Origin: an uncultured Allosphingosinicella sp.
Lineage (GTDB): Bacteria; Pseudomonadota; Alphaproteobacteria; Sphingomonadales; Sphingomonadaceae
Direction: 5' to 3'
Length of the DNA stretch: 64,000 nt
NCBI GenBank assembly: GCA_934539295.1
Contig: CAKTCN010000004.1
Coordinates: forward strand, 45,081 to 109,080
Positions 7,733 to 16,134 of the stretch are shown one piece after another. The translations under genes were made by a program, and so were the position numbers. The notes beneath the pieces are model-generated. The model was not told the origin of the DNA, ran no database searches, and saw nothing but the letters and a program-made list of their open reading frames with translations. Within the stretch, counting starts at the first letter, position 1; the number at the start of each line of letters is the position of its first letter.

Positions 7733-8053
7733 TCAATCCGCAACGCGCTCCGGCGCCACGTCCTGCGCCTTGCGCAGCGCCTCGCGCCGCCGTGCGCTGC
7801 CCCGGCGCATGCCCCAATCGGCCCAGCGCCCCTTGTTGGGATGCGACCGCTTGAACGCGACATATTTGCGCTTGGCCCATTCGCTATATTTTAAAGTCAG
7901 GCCCAATCCGGCGGCAAAGACGATGATTCCGCCCGGCCCCGGCACGATCCCGGCCAGCGGCGACAGGATGATGAGCAGGATGCCGGTCACGAACAATCCG
8001 GTCCGTACGGCGGGCACTTTGCCCCAGGCGATCCAGCGTTCCCTTGGCGTCAT
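7733..8053 (-). CDS. Small membrane protein resembling the PGPGW family
   Basis: A 106-residue protein with two closely spaced hydrophobic segments (about residues 17-35 and 38-56) joined by GIVPGPGGIIVF. This matches the turn that names the PGPGW putative transmembrane family, except that Trp is Gly here. The C-terminal half is basic (KRKYVAFKRSHPNKGRWADW and Arg-rich tail) and likely cytosolic. It lies just upstream of rpmH on the same strand. Function unknown. Confidence 0.75.
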   Translation of the reverse strand: MTPRERWIAWGKVPAVRTGLFVTGILLIILSPLAGIVPGPGGIIVFAAGLGLTLKYSEWAKRKYVAFKRSHPNKGRWADWGMRRGSARRREALRKAQDVAPERVAD

Positions 8054-8111
8054 GGGAGGGCATGTGGGTGCGCTGTGTTAGCTTGGCAAGACGCTATTCT
8101 TCACCCAATCT

Positions 8112-8207
8112 CGTCATTGCGAGGAGTGAAGCGACGCGGCAATCCAGACGATGGTGCCATCTCGCACCGCAGCCGCTCTGGATTGCCGCGCTTCGCCCGC
8201 AATGACG
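8112..8207. repeat. Palindromic repeat, GTCATTGCGAGGAG family, copy 2
   Basis: Same family as 3555-3636. The left arm is GTCATTGCGAGGAGTGAAGC through GGCAATCCAG, the right arm CTGGATTGCCGCGCTTCG through GCAATGAC. The ~30 bp spacer differs from copy 1. It lies between two divergent genes (the PGPGW-like gene and the Mg-chelatase-like ATPase), so here it cannot be a simple shared terminator. Confidence 0.88.
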
Positions 8208-8287
8208 CACCGGCTCAACAAATTCCTCGACAAGCCTCGCGCCATCCCTCCACTATGACGCCATAAACGGGGGGAAGTTCAGCACAA

Positions 8288-9796
8288 ATGGTCGCGCATG
8301 TCGCCACAGTGGCGTTCCTGGGGCTGGAGGCGCGCGCGGTCGAGGTGCAGGTGCAGATTTCCAGCGGCCTGCCCGCCTTCGTCGTGGTCGGCCTGCCCGA
8401 CAAGGCGGTGGCCGAGAGCCGCGAACGCGTCCGCGCCGCACTGGCCGCCATCGGCCTTTCGCTCCCGCCCAAGCGCATCACCGTCAACCTCTCTCCGGCC
8501 GATCTGCCGAAGGAAGGCTCGCATTACGATCTCCCCATCGCGCTCGGCCTGCTCGCCGCCATGGGCGCGGTCGATGCCGAGACGCTGGCGGGATATGCGG
8601 CAGTCGGCGAGTTGGGCCTGGATGGCCGCCTGACGCCATCGCCCGGCGTGCTCCTCGCCGCCATCCATGCCTCCTCGCGCGATCTCGGCCTGATCTGCCC
8701 GGCCGCGCAAGGATCCGAAGCCGCATGGGCGGGCAATATCGAAGTCGTTGCCCCGGCCGACCTCCTTTCGCTCCTCAATCATTTTCGCGGCACCTCCACG
8801 CTCGCGCCGCCCCGGCCCGGTGTCGCCGACCCGCCCGCACCCGGTCCTGACCTTGCCCAGGTGAAAGGCCAGGAGACCGCCAAGCGTGCGCTGGAGATCG
8901 CGGCCGCCGGCGGCCACAACCTGCTGATGAGCGGCCCGCCGGGCGCCGGCAAATCGCTGATGGCGGCATGCCTTCCCGGCATCCTTCCCGACCTTGGCCC
9001 TGGCGAGGCGCTCGAAGTGTCGATGATCGCCAGCGTTGCGGGCTCACTCCAGGACGGCCGCCTCGTCCGCGCTCGCCCGTTCCGCGCACCGCATCACAGC
9101 GCTTCCATGGCCGCTTTGGTCGGCGGCGGCCTGCGCGTTCGCCCGGGCGAGGTCAGCCTGGCGCATCTCGGCGTCCTGTTCCTCGACGAACTCCCGGAAT
9201 TCCAGCGGGCCGTGCTCGACTCGCTGCGCCAGCCGCTGGAAACCGGCACGGTCAGCGTTGCGCGCGCCAACGCTCACGTCACCTTCCCGGCCCGCGTCCA
9301 GCTCGTCGCCGCCATGAACCCGTGCCGCTGCGGCCATCTCGGCGATCCTGCACTGGCCTGCTCGCGCGCGCCCAAATGCGCTGCCGACTACCAGGCCAAG
9401 GTGTCCGGCCCGCTGCTCGACCGCATCGACCTGCACGTCGAAGTCGCCGCCGTCACCGCCGCCGACCTCGTCCTGCCGCCGCCGTCGGAAGGTTCGGCCG
9501 AAGTCGCCGCCCGCGTGAAGGCAGCGCGCGACCTCCAGACTGCTCGCTACGAAGGCCATTCCGTCCGCACCAATGCCGAGGCCGATGGCGACCTCCTCGC
9601 CGGCGTCGCCACGCCCGACGAACCCGGCCGCAAGCTCCTCGCCCAGGCCGCTGAGGCCATGCGTCTCTCCGCCCGCGGCTACCACCGCGTCCTGCGCGTC
9701 GCCCGCACGATCGCCGACCTCGCCGGCAGCGAAGCGGTAGGCCGTGTCCACGTCGCCGAAGCGCTCAGCTACAGAAGGCAGGCGCCCCGAAACTGA
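8288..9796 (+). CDS. YifB/ComM family Mg-chelatase-like AAA+ ATPase
   Basis: A 502-residue protein with an N-terminal ChlI-like domain (RITVNLSPADLPKEGSHYDL), a AAA+ ATPase module with Walker A GPPGAGKS, Walker B LFLDELPEF, and a C-terminal Mg-chelatase-type domain (RGYHRVLRVARTIADL). The segment AAMNPCRCGHLGDP with its cysteine pair is typical. In Vibrio, ComM is a branch-migration helicase that helps integrate DNA during natural transformation. The same role here is inferred from family membership. Length is normal for the family. Confidence 0.93.
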   Translation: MVAHVATVAFLGLEARAVEVQVQISSGLPAFVVVGLPDKAVAESRERVRAALAAIGLSLPPKRITVNLSPADLPKEGSHYDLPIALGLLAAMGAVDAETLAGYAAVGELGLDGRLTPSPGVLLAAIHASSRDLGLICPAAQGSEAAWAGNIEVVAPADLLSLLNHFRGTSTLAPPRPGVADPPAPGPDLAQVKGQETAKRALEIAAAGGHNLLMSGPPGAGKSLMAACLPGILPDLGPGEALEVSMIASVAGSLQDGRLVRARPFRAPHHSASMAALVGGGLRVRPGEVSLAHLGVLFLDELPEFQRAVLDSLRQPLETGTVSVARANAHVTFPARVQLVAAMNPCRCGHLGDPALACSRAPKCAADYQAKVSGPLLDRIDLHVEVAAVTAADLVLPPPSEGSAEVAARVKAARDLQTARYEGHSVRTNAEADGDLLAGVATPDEPGRKLLAQAAEAMRLSARGYHRVLRVARTIADLAGSEAVGRVHVAEALSYRRQAPRN

Positions 9797-9804
9797 CCAC
9801 GACA

Positions 9805-9823
9805 GCTAGCGACCCAGTTGCGG
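9805..9823. repeat. Short direct repeat flanking an accessory patch
   Basis: GCTAGCGACCCAGTTGCGG here recurs as GCTAACGACCCAGTTGCAG at 10286-10304 (17 of 19 bases identical). The two copies lie on either side of the orphan gene at 9883-10149, in an area with lower apparent GC than its surroundings. Confidence 0.7.
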
Positions 9824-9882
9824 TCGTTAAGACACTGAAGCGCACCTCCCGAAATCCGCCGCCAATGCTGACGTCAGGAAAG

Positions 9883-10149
9883 TCACTTGTGTTTGAAGGT
9901 CCAGCTTCGGGCTCCGGCTTCCTCGCCGTTGATGAGGTACTTCATCTTGTGCGTTTCGCCAGCAGGCCACACGACGAGTTCGCGCTCGTTGATGAAGTCG
10001 ATCTGCGCCGCATCCCCACTCTCGGGCGCGTCCCAGATCAGCGTGAGCTTTTCGCCCGGTTCTAGCTCGAAGCACTCGGGCCAAGGTTCCACCGATACGT
10101 AAATCGAGCCATCCTTGCAGTTCGCGAAAGTTTGCTGAACGTTGGCCAT
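9883..10149 (-). CDS. Hypothetical protein, 88 residues
   Basis: I do not recognise this protein. It is small and soluble, with no signal peptide and no membrane segment. It is rich in Glu and aromatic residues (CKDGSIYVSVEPWPECFELE, SGDAAQIDFINERELVVWP, MKYLINGEEAGARSWTFKHK) and looks like a small beta-rich domain. It stands alone between the ComM-like gene and a small membrane protein, in a stretch flanked by short direct repeats, which suggests an acquired gene. Coding is supported by a clean ATG start and ordinary amino acid composition. Confidence 0.6.
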   Translation of the reverse strand: MANVQQTFANCKDGSIYVSVEPWPECFELEPGEKLTLIWDAPESGDAAQIDFINERELVVWPAGETHKMKYLINGEEAGARSWTFKHK

Positions 10150-10362
10150 GCCAATAGTGTATGATGCTGCTGACTAAGTGCCAAGGTCAGCTTGACACTT
10201 TAGGTCGTCAAAAGCTGCCGGTCGCTTAACCATCCAGGGTCAGTCACTCCGTGCTTAATGCGCGTGAGCCGCGAGCGGACGGCCGGCTAACGACCCAGTT
10301 GCAGACATGCGACGGATGAAGCATCCTCTCGGGCTCCCTGTCGGAGATGAAAGACATACGCC

Positions 10363-10683
10363 ATGATCTTCTTCGCCCTATGGGTACTTGCCGTATTCTG
10401 GTCAGTTGGGAGCCGGAGACCCTGGCTTTGGTCCTTGTTCTGCTTCGCCCCGCTCAGCGCCGTGTCGATAGGCTACTATGTTGACCTATCCCGAGAAGGG
10501 GATGATCCATTTGGAAGCCGACACATCGCTCCCCTTTTGCTTGTTATGATGGCGGTAGTCATAGCAACCAGCGGCATACTTAGCATGGTACTGGTCCATC
10601 ATCCGATCCCGCCAACCGAGATGCGCAGGCGACAAAAAACGCTCTTCGAGCGGCTGTTTTGGACTTCTACACCTCGGGATTAA
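10363..10683 (+). CDS. Small integral membrane protein, 106 residues
   Basis: An unrecognised protein with about three hydrophobic helices: residues ~1-18 (MIFFALWVLAVFWSV), ~20-40 (PWLWSLFCFAPLSAVSIGYY) and ~54-79 (IAPLLLVMMAVVIATSGILS), and a short basic C-terminal tail (EMRRRQKTLFERLF). Its base composition looks clearly less GC-rich than the neighbours, pointing to horizontal origin. No functional partner is nearby. Confidence 0.55.
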   Translation: MIFFALWVLAVFWSVGSRRPWLWSLFCFAPLSAVSIGYYVDLSREGDDPFGSRHIAPLLLVMMAVVIATSGILSMVLVHHPIPPTEMRRRQKTLFERLFWTSTPRD

Positions 10684-10800
10684 CGGTCCGCTTTCCACCA
10701 CAAGCAGACGAACCACTTTCCTACAGCCGAGTCGCCGTGGCACCTTCCGGACGGCTCTTTCTCAGTCTTGCTGCGAACGCGTCCACGCGCACGCGAAAAG

Positions 10801-10915
10801 GCGCGTTTTGGTGTGAATCCAGTGTGAACTTTCGTTCAGGAAAGTCGCGCCTTGTCTGAACGAAGCTGCGCAAAATGCGTGCTTTGGCGTGAACTTAGTG
10901 TGAGCTTCCGTTCAG
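10801..10915. repeat. Approximate direct repeat, ~40 bp units, period 75
   Basis: The 10801-10840 segment (containing TTGGTGTGAATCCAGTGTGA and CTTTCGTTCAG) recurs imperfectly at 10876-10915 (TTGGCGTGAACTTAGTGTGA and CTTCCGTTCAG). GTGTGAAC-like and GTTCAG words occur in both. The second copy overlaps the 3' end of the HAD hydrolase gene. Confidence 0.65.
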
Positions 10916-11602
10916 CTTGTCGATCCAGTCGGCCAGTTCGCCCAGCGATGTGAGTTCGCGGTAGCGCGGATGATCCTGCGGTGCGTCGGCGACTTCGTGG
11001 CTCCACACGATCTCGAACGGCACGAACGCAGCCCATGCGCCTGCCTCCAGTGCGGGGAGGATGTCGGAGCGCATTGAATTGCCCGCCATCACCGCCTCCT
11101 CGGGCTTTGCGCCATAACGCTCGAAAATGCGCTTGTAGGTGGCGGGCGTCTTGTCGCTGACGATCTCGACGCCCGTGAAATAATCACCAAGGCCGGATGC
11201 GGCGAGCTTGGCCTCCTGGTGCCACAGGTCGCCCTTGGTCAGCAGCACCAGCCGGCCGCGCTCGTCGAGGTCGTCCAGCGCGGCGTCGATCCCTTCCAGC
11301 ATCTCGACGGGATGGCTCAGCATCTCCTTGCCCATGTCGAGCAGGCGAGTGATCAGTCCGGGCGGCAGGCGATCGCCGGCAAGCGCATGGGCGGTTTCGA
11401 TCATTGACAGGACGAAGCCCTTGGCGCCGTAGCCATAAGCGGCAAGGTTGCCGTGCTCGGTCGCGTCCAGCCGCGCGGCGATGGTGCCGGCATCCGCAAA
11501 CGGGGCAAGCAGTTCGACGAAGGCGTCCACCGTGCGGCGGAACACGATTTCGCTGTGCCAGAGCGTGTCGTCGGCATCCAGGCAGATGAGGGTGATGGCC
11601 AT
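10895..11602 (-). CDS. HAD-superfamily hydrolase
   Basis: A 235-residue haloacid dehalogenase-type phosphatase. Motif I is DADDTLW (nucleophile Asp at residue 9 and acid Asp11), motif II is LVLLTKG, the motif III lysine lies near VSDKTPATY and motif IV is GNSMRSDILPA. A helical cap (residues ~20-100) is inserted after motif I, as in the type C1 subfamily (YfnB/phosphoglycolate phosphatase-like). The substrate is not predictable. The 3' end overlaps a short direct repeat. Confidence 0.87.
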   Translation of the reverse strand: MAITLICLDADDTLWHSEIVFRRTVDAFVELLAPFADAGTIAARLDATEHGNLAAYGYGAKGFVLSMIETAHALAGDRLPPGLITRLLDMGKEMLSHPVEMLEGIDAALDDLDERGRLVLLTKGDLWHQEAKLAASGLGDYFTGVEIVSDKTPATYKRIFERYGAKPEEAVMAGNSMRSDILPALEAGAWAAFVPFEIVWSHEVADAPQDHPRYRELTSLGELADWIDKLNGSSH

Positions 11603-11752
11603 GCCGGTGCCTTAAGGCTCCAGCGCGCCGGGCCGCAAGCATCTCCGCAACGGACCATCTTGCGGTGAACCCGGCTCTCGCGCCGTGGTTTGTTGCCTGT
11701 TCTTAAGGCTTGTGGTTAATCGCTCACAGCCAGTGTTTGGGGGGAGAGTTGC

Positions 11753-12706
11753 GTGCAAGAGGTCGAGACGTTCGGACACGAACTTGACGGCGTTTCACAC
11801 GAACTCGCACCTTCGCGCGATGGCCCGGCAGATGCGGCCCTGTCCGCGCCGGCGGGGATAGGACGTACAAGCCTGTTCGACCTCGCGCATCTGGAGGTGC
11901 AGTGGAGCGCGGCCACCGGAACCTTGTGGACCTACATGACGCCGCAGGGGCAGCCCAATTTCAGCGCGCCCATGCTCAAGGATTTTCAGGTGTGGCAGGC
12001 GGAGATCAGGCGCCTGTTCGAACCGCAGTCGCACGGCCTCAAATATCTGGTGCTGGGCTCCCGCTTTCCCGGTGTGTTCAACCTGGGCGGCGACCTCGAC
12101 CTGTTTGCCGGCCGCATCCTTGCCGGCGACCGCGAGGCGCTGGTCACCTATGGCCGCACCTGCGTGTCCATCCTGTACCGCAACATGCGCGCGCTCGACC
12201 TGCCGATCGTCACCATCGGCCTGGTGGAAGGCGACGCTCTCGGCGGCGGGTTCGAGGCATTGATGTCGTTCAACGTCATCGTGGCGGAACGCGGAGCCCG
12301 CTTCGGCCTGCCGGAGGCGGTGTTCGGCCTGTTCCCCGGAATGGGCGCGCACAGCTTCCTCACGCGCCGCCTGGGCTTTGCCGCGGCCGAGCGGATGATC
12401 CTCGGCGGCGAAACCTACAGCGCCGAACAGATGCATGAACTCGGCCTGGTCCACATCCTTGCCGATCCGGGCGAGGGAAGGGCGGTCGTCGAGCGCTACA
12501 TCGCCAGGAATGGAAGGCGGCAATGCGGGCAGCTCGGCATATTCCGCGCGAGCCGCCGCATCAATCCGATCACGCTGGAGGAACTGGAGGCAGTGGTGGA
12601 TGTCTGGGCCGACAGTGCCATGAGCCTCAAGGAAGTCGACCTCAAGCTGATGAGGCGCCTTGCCGAGGCTCAGCGCAAGTTGGTGAATGCCCGCCTGGGG
12701 CTCTGA
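11753..12706 (+). CDS. Crotonase-family protein, probable DSF synthase (RpfF-like)
   Basis: A 317-residue enoyl-CoA hydratase/isomerase-fold protein that most resembles RpfF, the bifunctional thioesterase/dehydratase that makes cis-2-unsaturated fatty acid signals (DSF family) from acyl-ACP. Both catalytic glutamates are present with the RpfF spacing of 20 residues: E168 in ALGGGFEAL and E188 in FGLPEAVFGLFPGMGA. A general crotonase with an unrelated acyl-CoA substrate remains possible. Translation starts at GTG 11753 after a GGGGGGAGAG ribosome-binding site. It is tail-to-tail with a GGDEF-EAL gene, the two coding regions overlapping by 37 bp. No RpfC/RpfG genes are in the window. Confidence 0.78.
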   Translation: MQEVETFGHELDGVSHELAPSRDGPADAALSAPAGIGRTSLFDLAHLEVQWSAATGTLWTYMTPQGQPNFSAPMLKDFQVWQAEIRRLFEPQSHGLKYLVLGSRFPGVFNLGGDLDLFAGRILAGDREALVTYGRTCVSILYRNMRALDLPIVTIGLVEGDALGGGFEALMSFNVIVAERGARFGLPEAVFGLFPGMGAHSFLTRRLGFAAAERMILGGETYSAEQMHELGLVHILADPGEGRAVVERYIARNGRRQCGQLGIFRASRRINPITLEELEAVVDVWADSAMSLKEVDLKLMRRLAEAQRKLVNARLGL

Positions 12707-14697
12707 GGCAGCGGCTCGCCGCCGCCCAGTTCGGCACTGTTAGCCATTTCGCGCGCCAGCCGTTCGGCCGTGCGCTCGGCGTTGGTGGGCATGCCGATGA
12801 GGTAGCCCTGCGCCGCCGTGCAGCCCGCCGATCGTATGGAGCGAAGCTGCTGCACCGTTTCCACGCCTTCGGCCACCGTTTCGACCTGCAGTGCGTCGGC
12901 GAGGCCCACCACGGCAGCTACGATCGCCTTGGCTTCCTTGCTGGTATCGAGGTCCGACACGAAGGACGTGTCGATCTTGATCGTGTCGAAGGCGTAGCGG
13001 CGGATATAAGCAAGGCTTGAATAGCCCGTGCCGAAATCGTCCAGCGACAGCCGTACCCCCACCATGCGCAATTCGCGGAGCATGCGGCTGGACTGCTCAT
13101 TCTCGTCGACCAGCACGGTTTCGGTGATTTCGAGCTCCAGCCGCTGCGCATCGAGCCCCGATTTGTTCAAGGCGCCGAGCACCTTGAGCGGAAAGTCCGG
13201 ATCCTTGAACGACACCGGCGACACGTTGATCGCCACGCGCACATGATCCGGCCATCGTGACGCTGCCTGGCAGGCGCGGTGAAGCACCCAGTCGGTGATC
13301 TGTGGCATCATCCCGATCGCCTCGGCAATCGGCACGAACTCGGACGGCTTCACGTCGCCCAGCTGCGGATGGTTCCAGCGCAGCAACGCCTCGCACGATC
13401 GGGTGCGGGAGGTCTGGACGTCGATGATCGGCTGGAATGCCAGGTCCAGCTCTCCGGCCGAAATGGCGGTCCGTAGGCCGGCCTCGATGTCGCGGGTCTT
13501 CTCGAAACGCTGCTGCATGGACGGCTCGAAAAGGCAGAAGCGCGCGCGCCCTGCCGCCTTGGCATAATAGAGCGCGAGGTCGGCATGCTTGAGCAGTTGA
13601 TCGGGGTCGGTGCCATGATCGGGCGTCAGGGCGATACCCATCGATGCCCGAACATCGAGCGACACCGCCTCGTCCCGGACCGGATCGGCTAGCACCTGAA
13701 GCACCGCCTCCGCGATTTCGATCGCGTCCGCCGCATCCGACACGATCGCGGCCATCACGAACTCGTCGCCGCCGAAGCGCCCGACATGGCCGCGCCCGTC
13801 GCTGATCAGGCGCAGCCGCTCGCCGACACGGCGGAGCACCTGATCCCCGACCGGGTGACCGAGCGTGTCGTTGATCTCCTTGAAGCGGTCGATATCGATC
13901 CAGAAGATCGCGATCCGCTTGCCGGGCTCCGGCGGCCCCGCAAACAGCATCTCGATCCTTTCCTGGAACGCGAAGCGGTTCTCGATCCCGGTCAGCGTAT
14001 CGATCCGCGCCAGCCGCTCGAACCTTTGCGCAAGCATCATCTTCTCATGCTTGGACGAGAAAGCCTCTCGGAAGGCGGCATAGGTCTGGGTCGTTATGTC
14101 GATCAGCCCGGCGATGAACAGCAGGTTGAGCACGGCCAGGACTAGGCTGCTCCAGTCGTCATTCTGGAACAGGGCAAGCGACATGGGCAGCGCCGTTAAG
14201 GTGACCTGTCCGATGGCAATGACAGGACGGCCGGCATTGCGCCCGGAAATGCCTGCCGCATAGCCGGTCGCGACGGCCCCGGCCAGGAGGTGCAGCCCGA
14301 CATCGTGCGTGCGGGTGAGCGTCAGGTAGGTAATTACGCCGAGCATGAGGGCGTAAGACCAGGCGCCCGCCTCGTACACCATCTCCCAAAAGGCTCCGCC
14401 CTGCCGAGAGTCCCGGTCCCCCGCCCGGCCCCTATAGACAAAGGCAGACGCGATGCGCGCCGCGCCCACCAGCCCGATGGTCGCGGCCGCGGCGGTAAGC
14501 AGGCGGTCGCCCGTCGAATAGGCGATGGTCGCCCCGGCCGCGGTTCCGGCAATCGCACCGATGGTGAGCGACGTCGGCGACGCGAACAGCGTCTCGACGA
14601 GCGAATTGCGGACCTCGGCCGCAAGTGCTCGATCGGTACTCCGCAGGCGGAGCAATCGCTCGACGATCCTGATCATGTCCGCTCCAAAAACCGACAC
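12670..14697 (-). CDS. Membrane-bound GGDEF-EAL protein (cyclic di-GMP turnover)
   Basis: A 675-residue protein with an N-terminal hydrophobic region of about six segments (residues ~40-215), a GGDEF domain (~240-400) with intact GRFGGDEFVMA, and an EAL domain (~415-655) with EALLRW, DDFGTGYSSLAYI and ETVAEGVET. Both diguanylate cyclase and phosphodiesterase catalytic signatures are intact, so it may be bifunctional or one half may be regulatory. It lacks the PAS/FI sensor domains of RpfR. Its 3' end overlaps that of the RpfF-like gene on the other strand. Confidence 0.93.
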   Translation of the reverse strand: MSVFGADMIRIVERLLRLRSTDRALAAEVRNSLVETLFASPTSLTIGAIAGTAAGATIAYSTGDRLLTAAAATIGLVGAARIASAFVYRGRAGDRDSRQGGAFWEMVYEAGAWSYALMLGVITYLTLTRTHDVGLHLLAGAVATGYAAGISGRNAGRPVIAIGQVTLTALPMSLALFQNDDWSSLVLAVLNLLFIAGLIDITTQTYAAFREAFSSKHEKMMLAQRFERLARIDTLTGIENRFAFQERIEMLFAGPPEPGKRIAIFWIDIDRFKEINDTLGHPVGDQVLRRVGERLRLISDGRGHVGRFGGDEFVMAAIVSDAADAIEIAEAVLQVLADPVRDEAVSLDVRASMGIALTPDHGTDPDQLLKHADLALYYAKAAGRARFCLFEPSMQQRFEKTRDIEAGLRTAISAGELDLAFQPIIDVQTSRTRSCEALLRWNHPQLGDVKPSEFVPIAEAIGMMPQITDWVLHRACQAASRWPDHVRVAINVSPVSFKDPDFPLKVLGALNKSGLDAQRLELEITETVLVDENEQSSRMLRELRMVGVRLSLDDFGTGYSSLAYIRRYAFDTIKIDTSFVSDLDTSKEAKAIVAAVVGLADALQVETVAEGVETVQQLRSIRSAGCTAAQGYLIGMPTNAERTAERLAREMANSAELGGGEPLPQSPRRAFTNLR

Positions 14698-15092
14698 ATG
14701 ATCGGCCGTTTATCTTATCGTTGGTAAACCGAAGTTCGACCTTTGCTTAGTCTTTGTAAACCATTTCGGTCCTATCCCGTGCCCATGCGAAAGGCACAAA
14801 ATAACGGGACCTCGTTCACGAGCGGCAAGATGAGTCTTCGGATCGACAATGGCAAGGCCGCATCACTTGTCAGCTTCTCGCGCGGAATTGAAATTTTCAT
14901 CGGCCGATATCCGCGGGTTCAGGGCATCTGCCGGCCGGGCGAACTCCTGCGCTACCAGGCTGAAGGCTGAGTTCGGGCTCGGGCAAAGTCGGGCTTACTC
15001 TCGTGTCAGCAGGAAAGTTCGGGTGCATGGAGCGGCGCTGGAACCGGAGAGGATAGACCAATGTTGATCCGTCTCTCTTCGGGAGAAGCCCA
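14698..15092. other. Intergenic region without a convincing gene
   Basis: About 395 bp between the GGDEF-EAL start and a small ORF. It must carry the GGDEF-EAL promoter and is relatively AT-rich near 14700-14810. A 61-codon frame at 14785-14970 has no recognisable product and no clear ribosome-binding site. I see no repeat or RNA gene. Confidence 0.5.
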
Positions 15093-15272
15093 GTGAAAGC
15101 CAAGCTGTTCGACACTCCAAGTGATGTTCATGCAGAACCCGGCAAGGTGATCGCGGACGGGCCAGGCGGTGAGCATATCGAGTTCACGCCTGCCGCCGCC
15201 TTCGAAACGGCGGCAAGGCTGGAAACCGCCGCGCTGGAGGCGGAAGGCAGCAAGACCTGGCGAAAGGATTGA
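15093..15272 (+). CDS. Small hypothetical protein, 59 residues
   Basis: A GTG-started frame preceded by GGGAGAAG. The product starts MKAKLFDTPSDVHAEPGKVI, continues through DGPGGEHIEFTPAAAFETAA and ends in a charged helix (EAEGSKTWRKD). It is acidic, probably a strand-rich N-terminus followed by a helix. From memory, similar 55-60-residue proteins with a DGP-G--I-FTPEAA pattern occur in sphingomonads, but this could not be checked. It precedes the DUF72 gene by 67 bp on the same strand and may share its transcript. Confidence 0.6.
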   Translation: MKAKLFDTPSDVHAEPGKVIADGPGGEHIEFTPAAAFETAARLETAALEAEGSKTWRKD

Positions 15273-15339
15273 ACAGGGCGCCGCTGGATCGGACGTCGTC
15301 GCACCGCTAGAACATCCGGGGTAGCGGAGGGAGGATGCT

Positions 15340-16134
15340 ATGGCGGCAGGCACGATCAGGGTGGGCGTCGGCGGATGGGACTATGATCCCTGGCGCGGGA
15401 CCTTTTATCCGCAGGGACTGCCCAAAACTCGGCAGCTGGAATATGCGGCCGAACGGCTTACGGCGATCGAGGTCAACGCCACTCACTACAAGCTCCAGAA
15501 GCCCGAACTGTTCGAACGCTGGGCCAGGAGCCTGCCCGACGGTTTTCAGTTCGCGCTTAAGGCCTCACGTTTCTGTACGAACCGCAAGGTGCTGGGCGAA
15601 GCGGGTGAGGCGATCGACAAGTTCTGCGGGCAGGGCATCGTAGAACTGGGCGACCGATTGGGGCCGATCCTATGGCAGTTCATGGGCACCAAGGCGTTCG
15701 ATCCGGACGATTTCGGCGCATTCCTGAAGCTGTTGCCGACGAGCAGGGATGGTGTGACGCTGCGCCATGCGGTGGAGCCGCGCCATGAAAGCTTCCTCTG
15801 CCCCGAATTCGTGGACATGGCGCGGGCGGCCAGGGTTGGAATCGTGTTCGCAGAGGATGACGTCTATCCCTGCATACCGGACCTGAGCGGCGACCTCGTC
15901 TATGCAAGGCTGCAGGCTTCGCGCGAGGAGGAGCCGCTGGGCTATTCGTCGGATGCGCTCGACCGCTGGGCGGACATCGCGGCCGCATGGTCGCGGGGCG
16001 AGGCACCCGGTGACCTGGCATATGGTCACCCCGAGCAGCCCGACCCGGCACCGCGCGACACCTACATCTTCTTCATCGCGGGTGCGAAGGTACGCAACCC
16101 GTTGGCGGCCCAGGCGCTCATCGAACGGTTATGA
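15340..16134 (+). CDS. DUF72 domain protein (YecE family)
   Basis: A 264-residue TIM-barrel-like protein. Family landmarks are the N-terminal VGVGGWDYDPWRGTFYP, the IEVNATHYKL strand, FQFALKASRF, and the AVEPRHESF stretch. DUF72 proteins are widespread and without an established function. The stop codon overlaps the start of the following aminotransferase (ATGA), so the two are made from one mRNA and probably coupled. Confidence 0.9.
   Translation: MAAGTIRVGVGGWDYDPWRGTFYPQGLPKTRQLEYAAERLTAIEVNATHYKLQKPELFERWARSLPDGFQFALKASRFCTNRKVLGEAGEAIDKFCGQGIVELGDRLGPILWQFMGTKAFDPDDFGAFLKLLPTSRDGVTLRHAVEPRHESFLCPEFVDMARAARVGIVFAEDDVYPCIPDLSGDLVYARLQASREEEPLGYSSDALDRWADIAAAWSRGEAPGDLAYGHPEQPDPAPRDTYIFFIAGAKVRNPLAAQALIERL

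Noticed and set aside
14785..14970. A 61-codon open frame between the GGDEF-EAL gene and the small ORF
   Set aside because: No ribosome-binding site, no recognisable protein features, and it lies where the divergent promoter should be.
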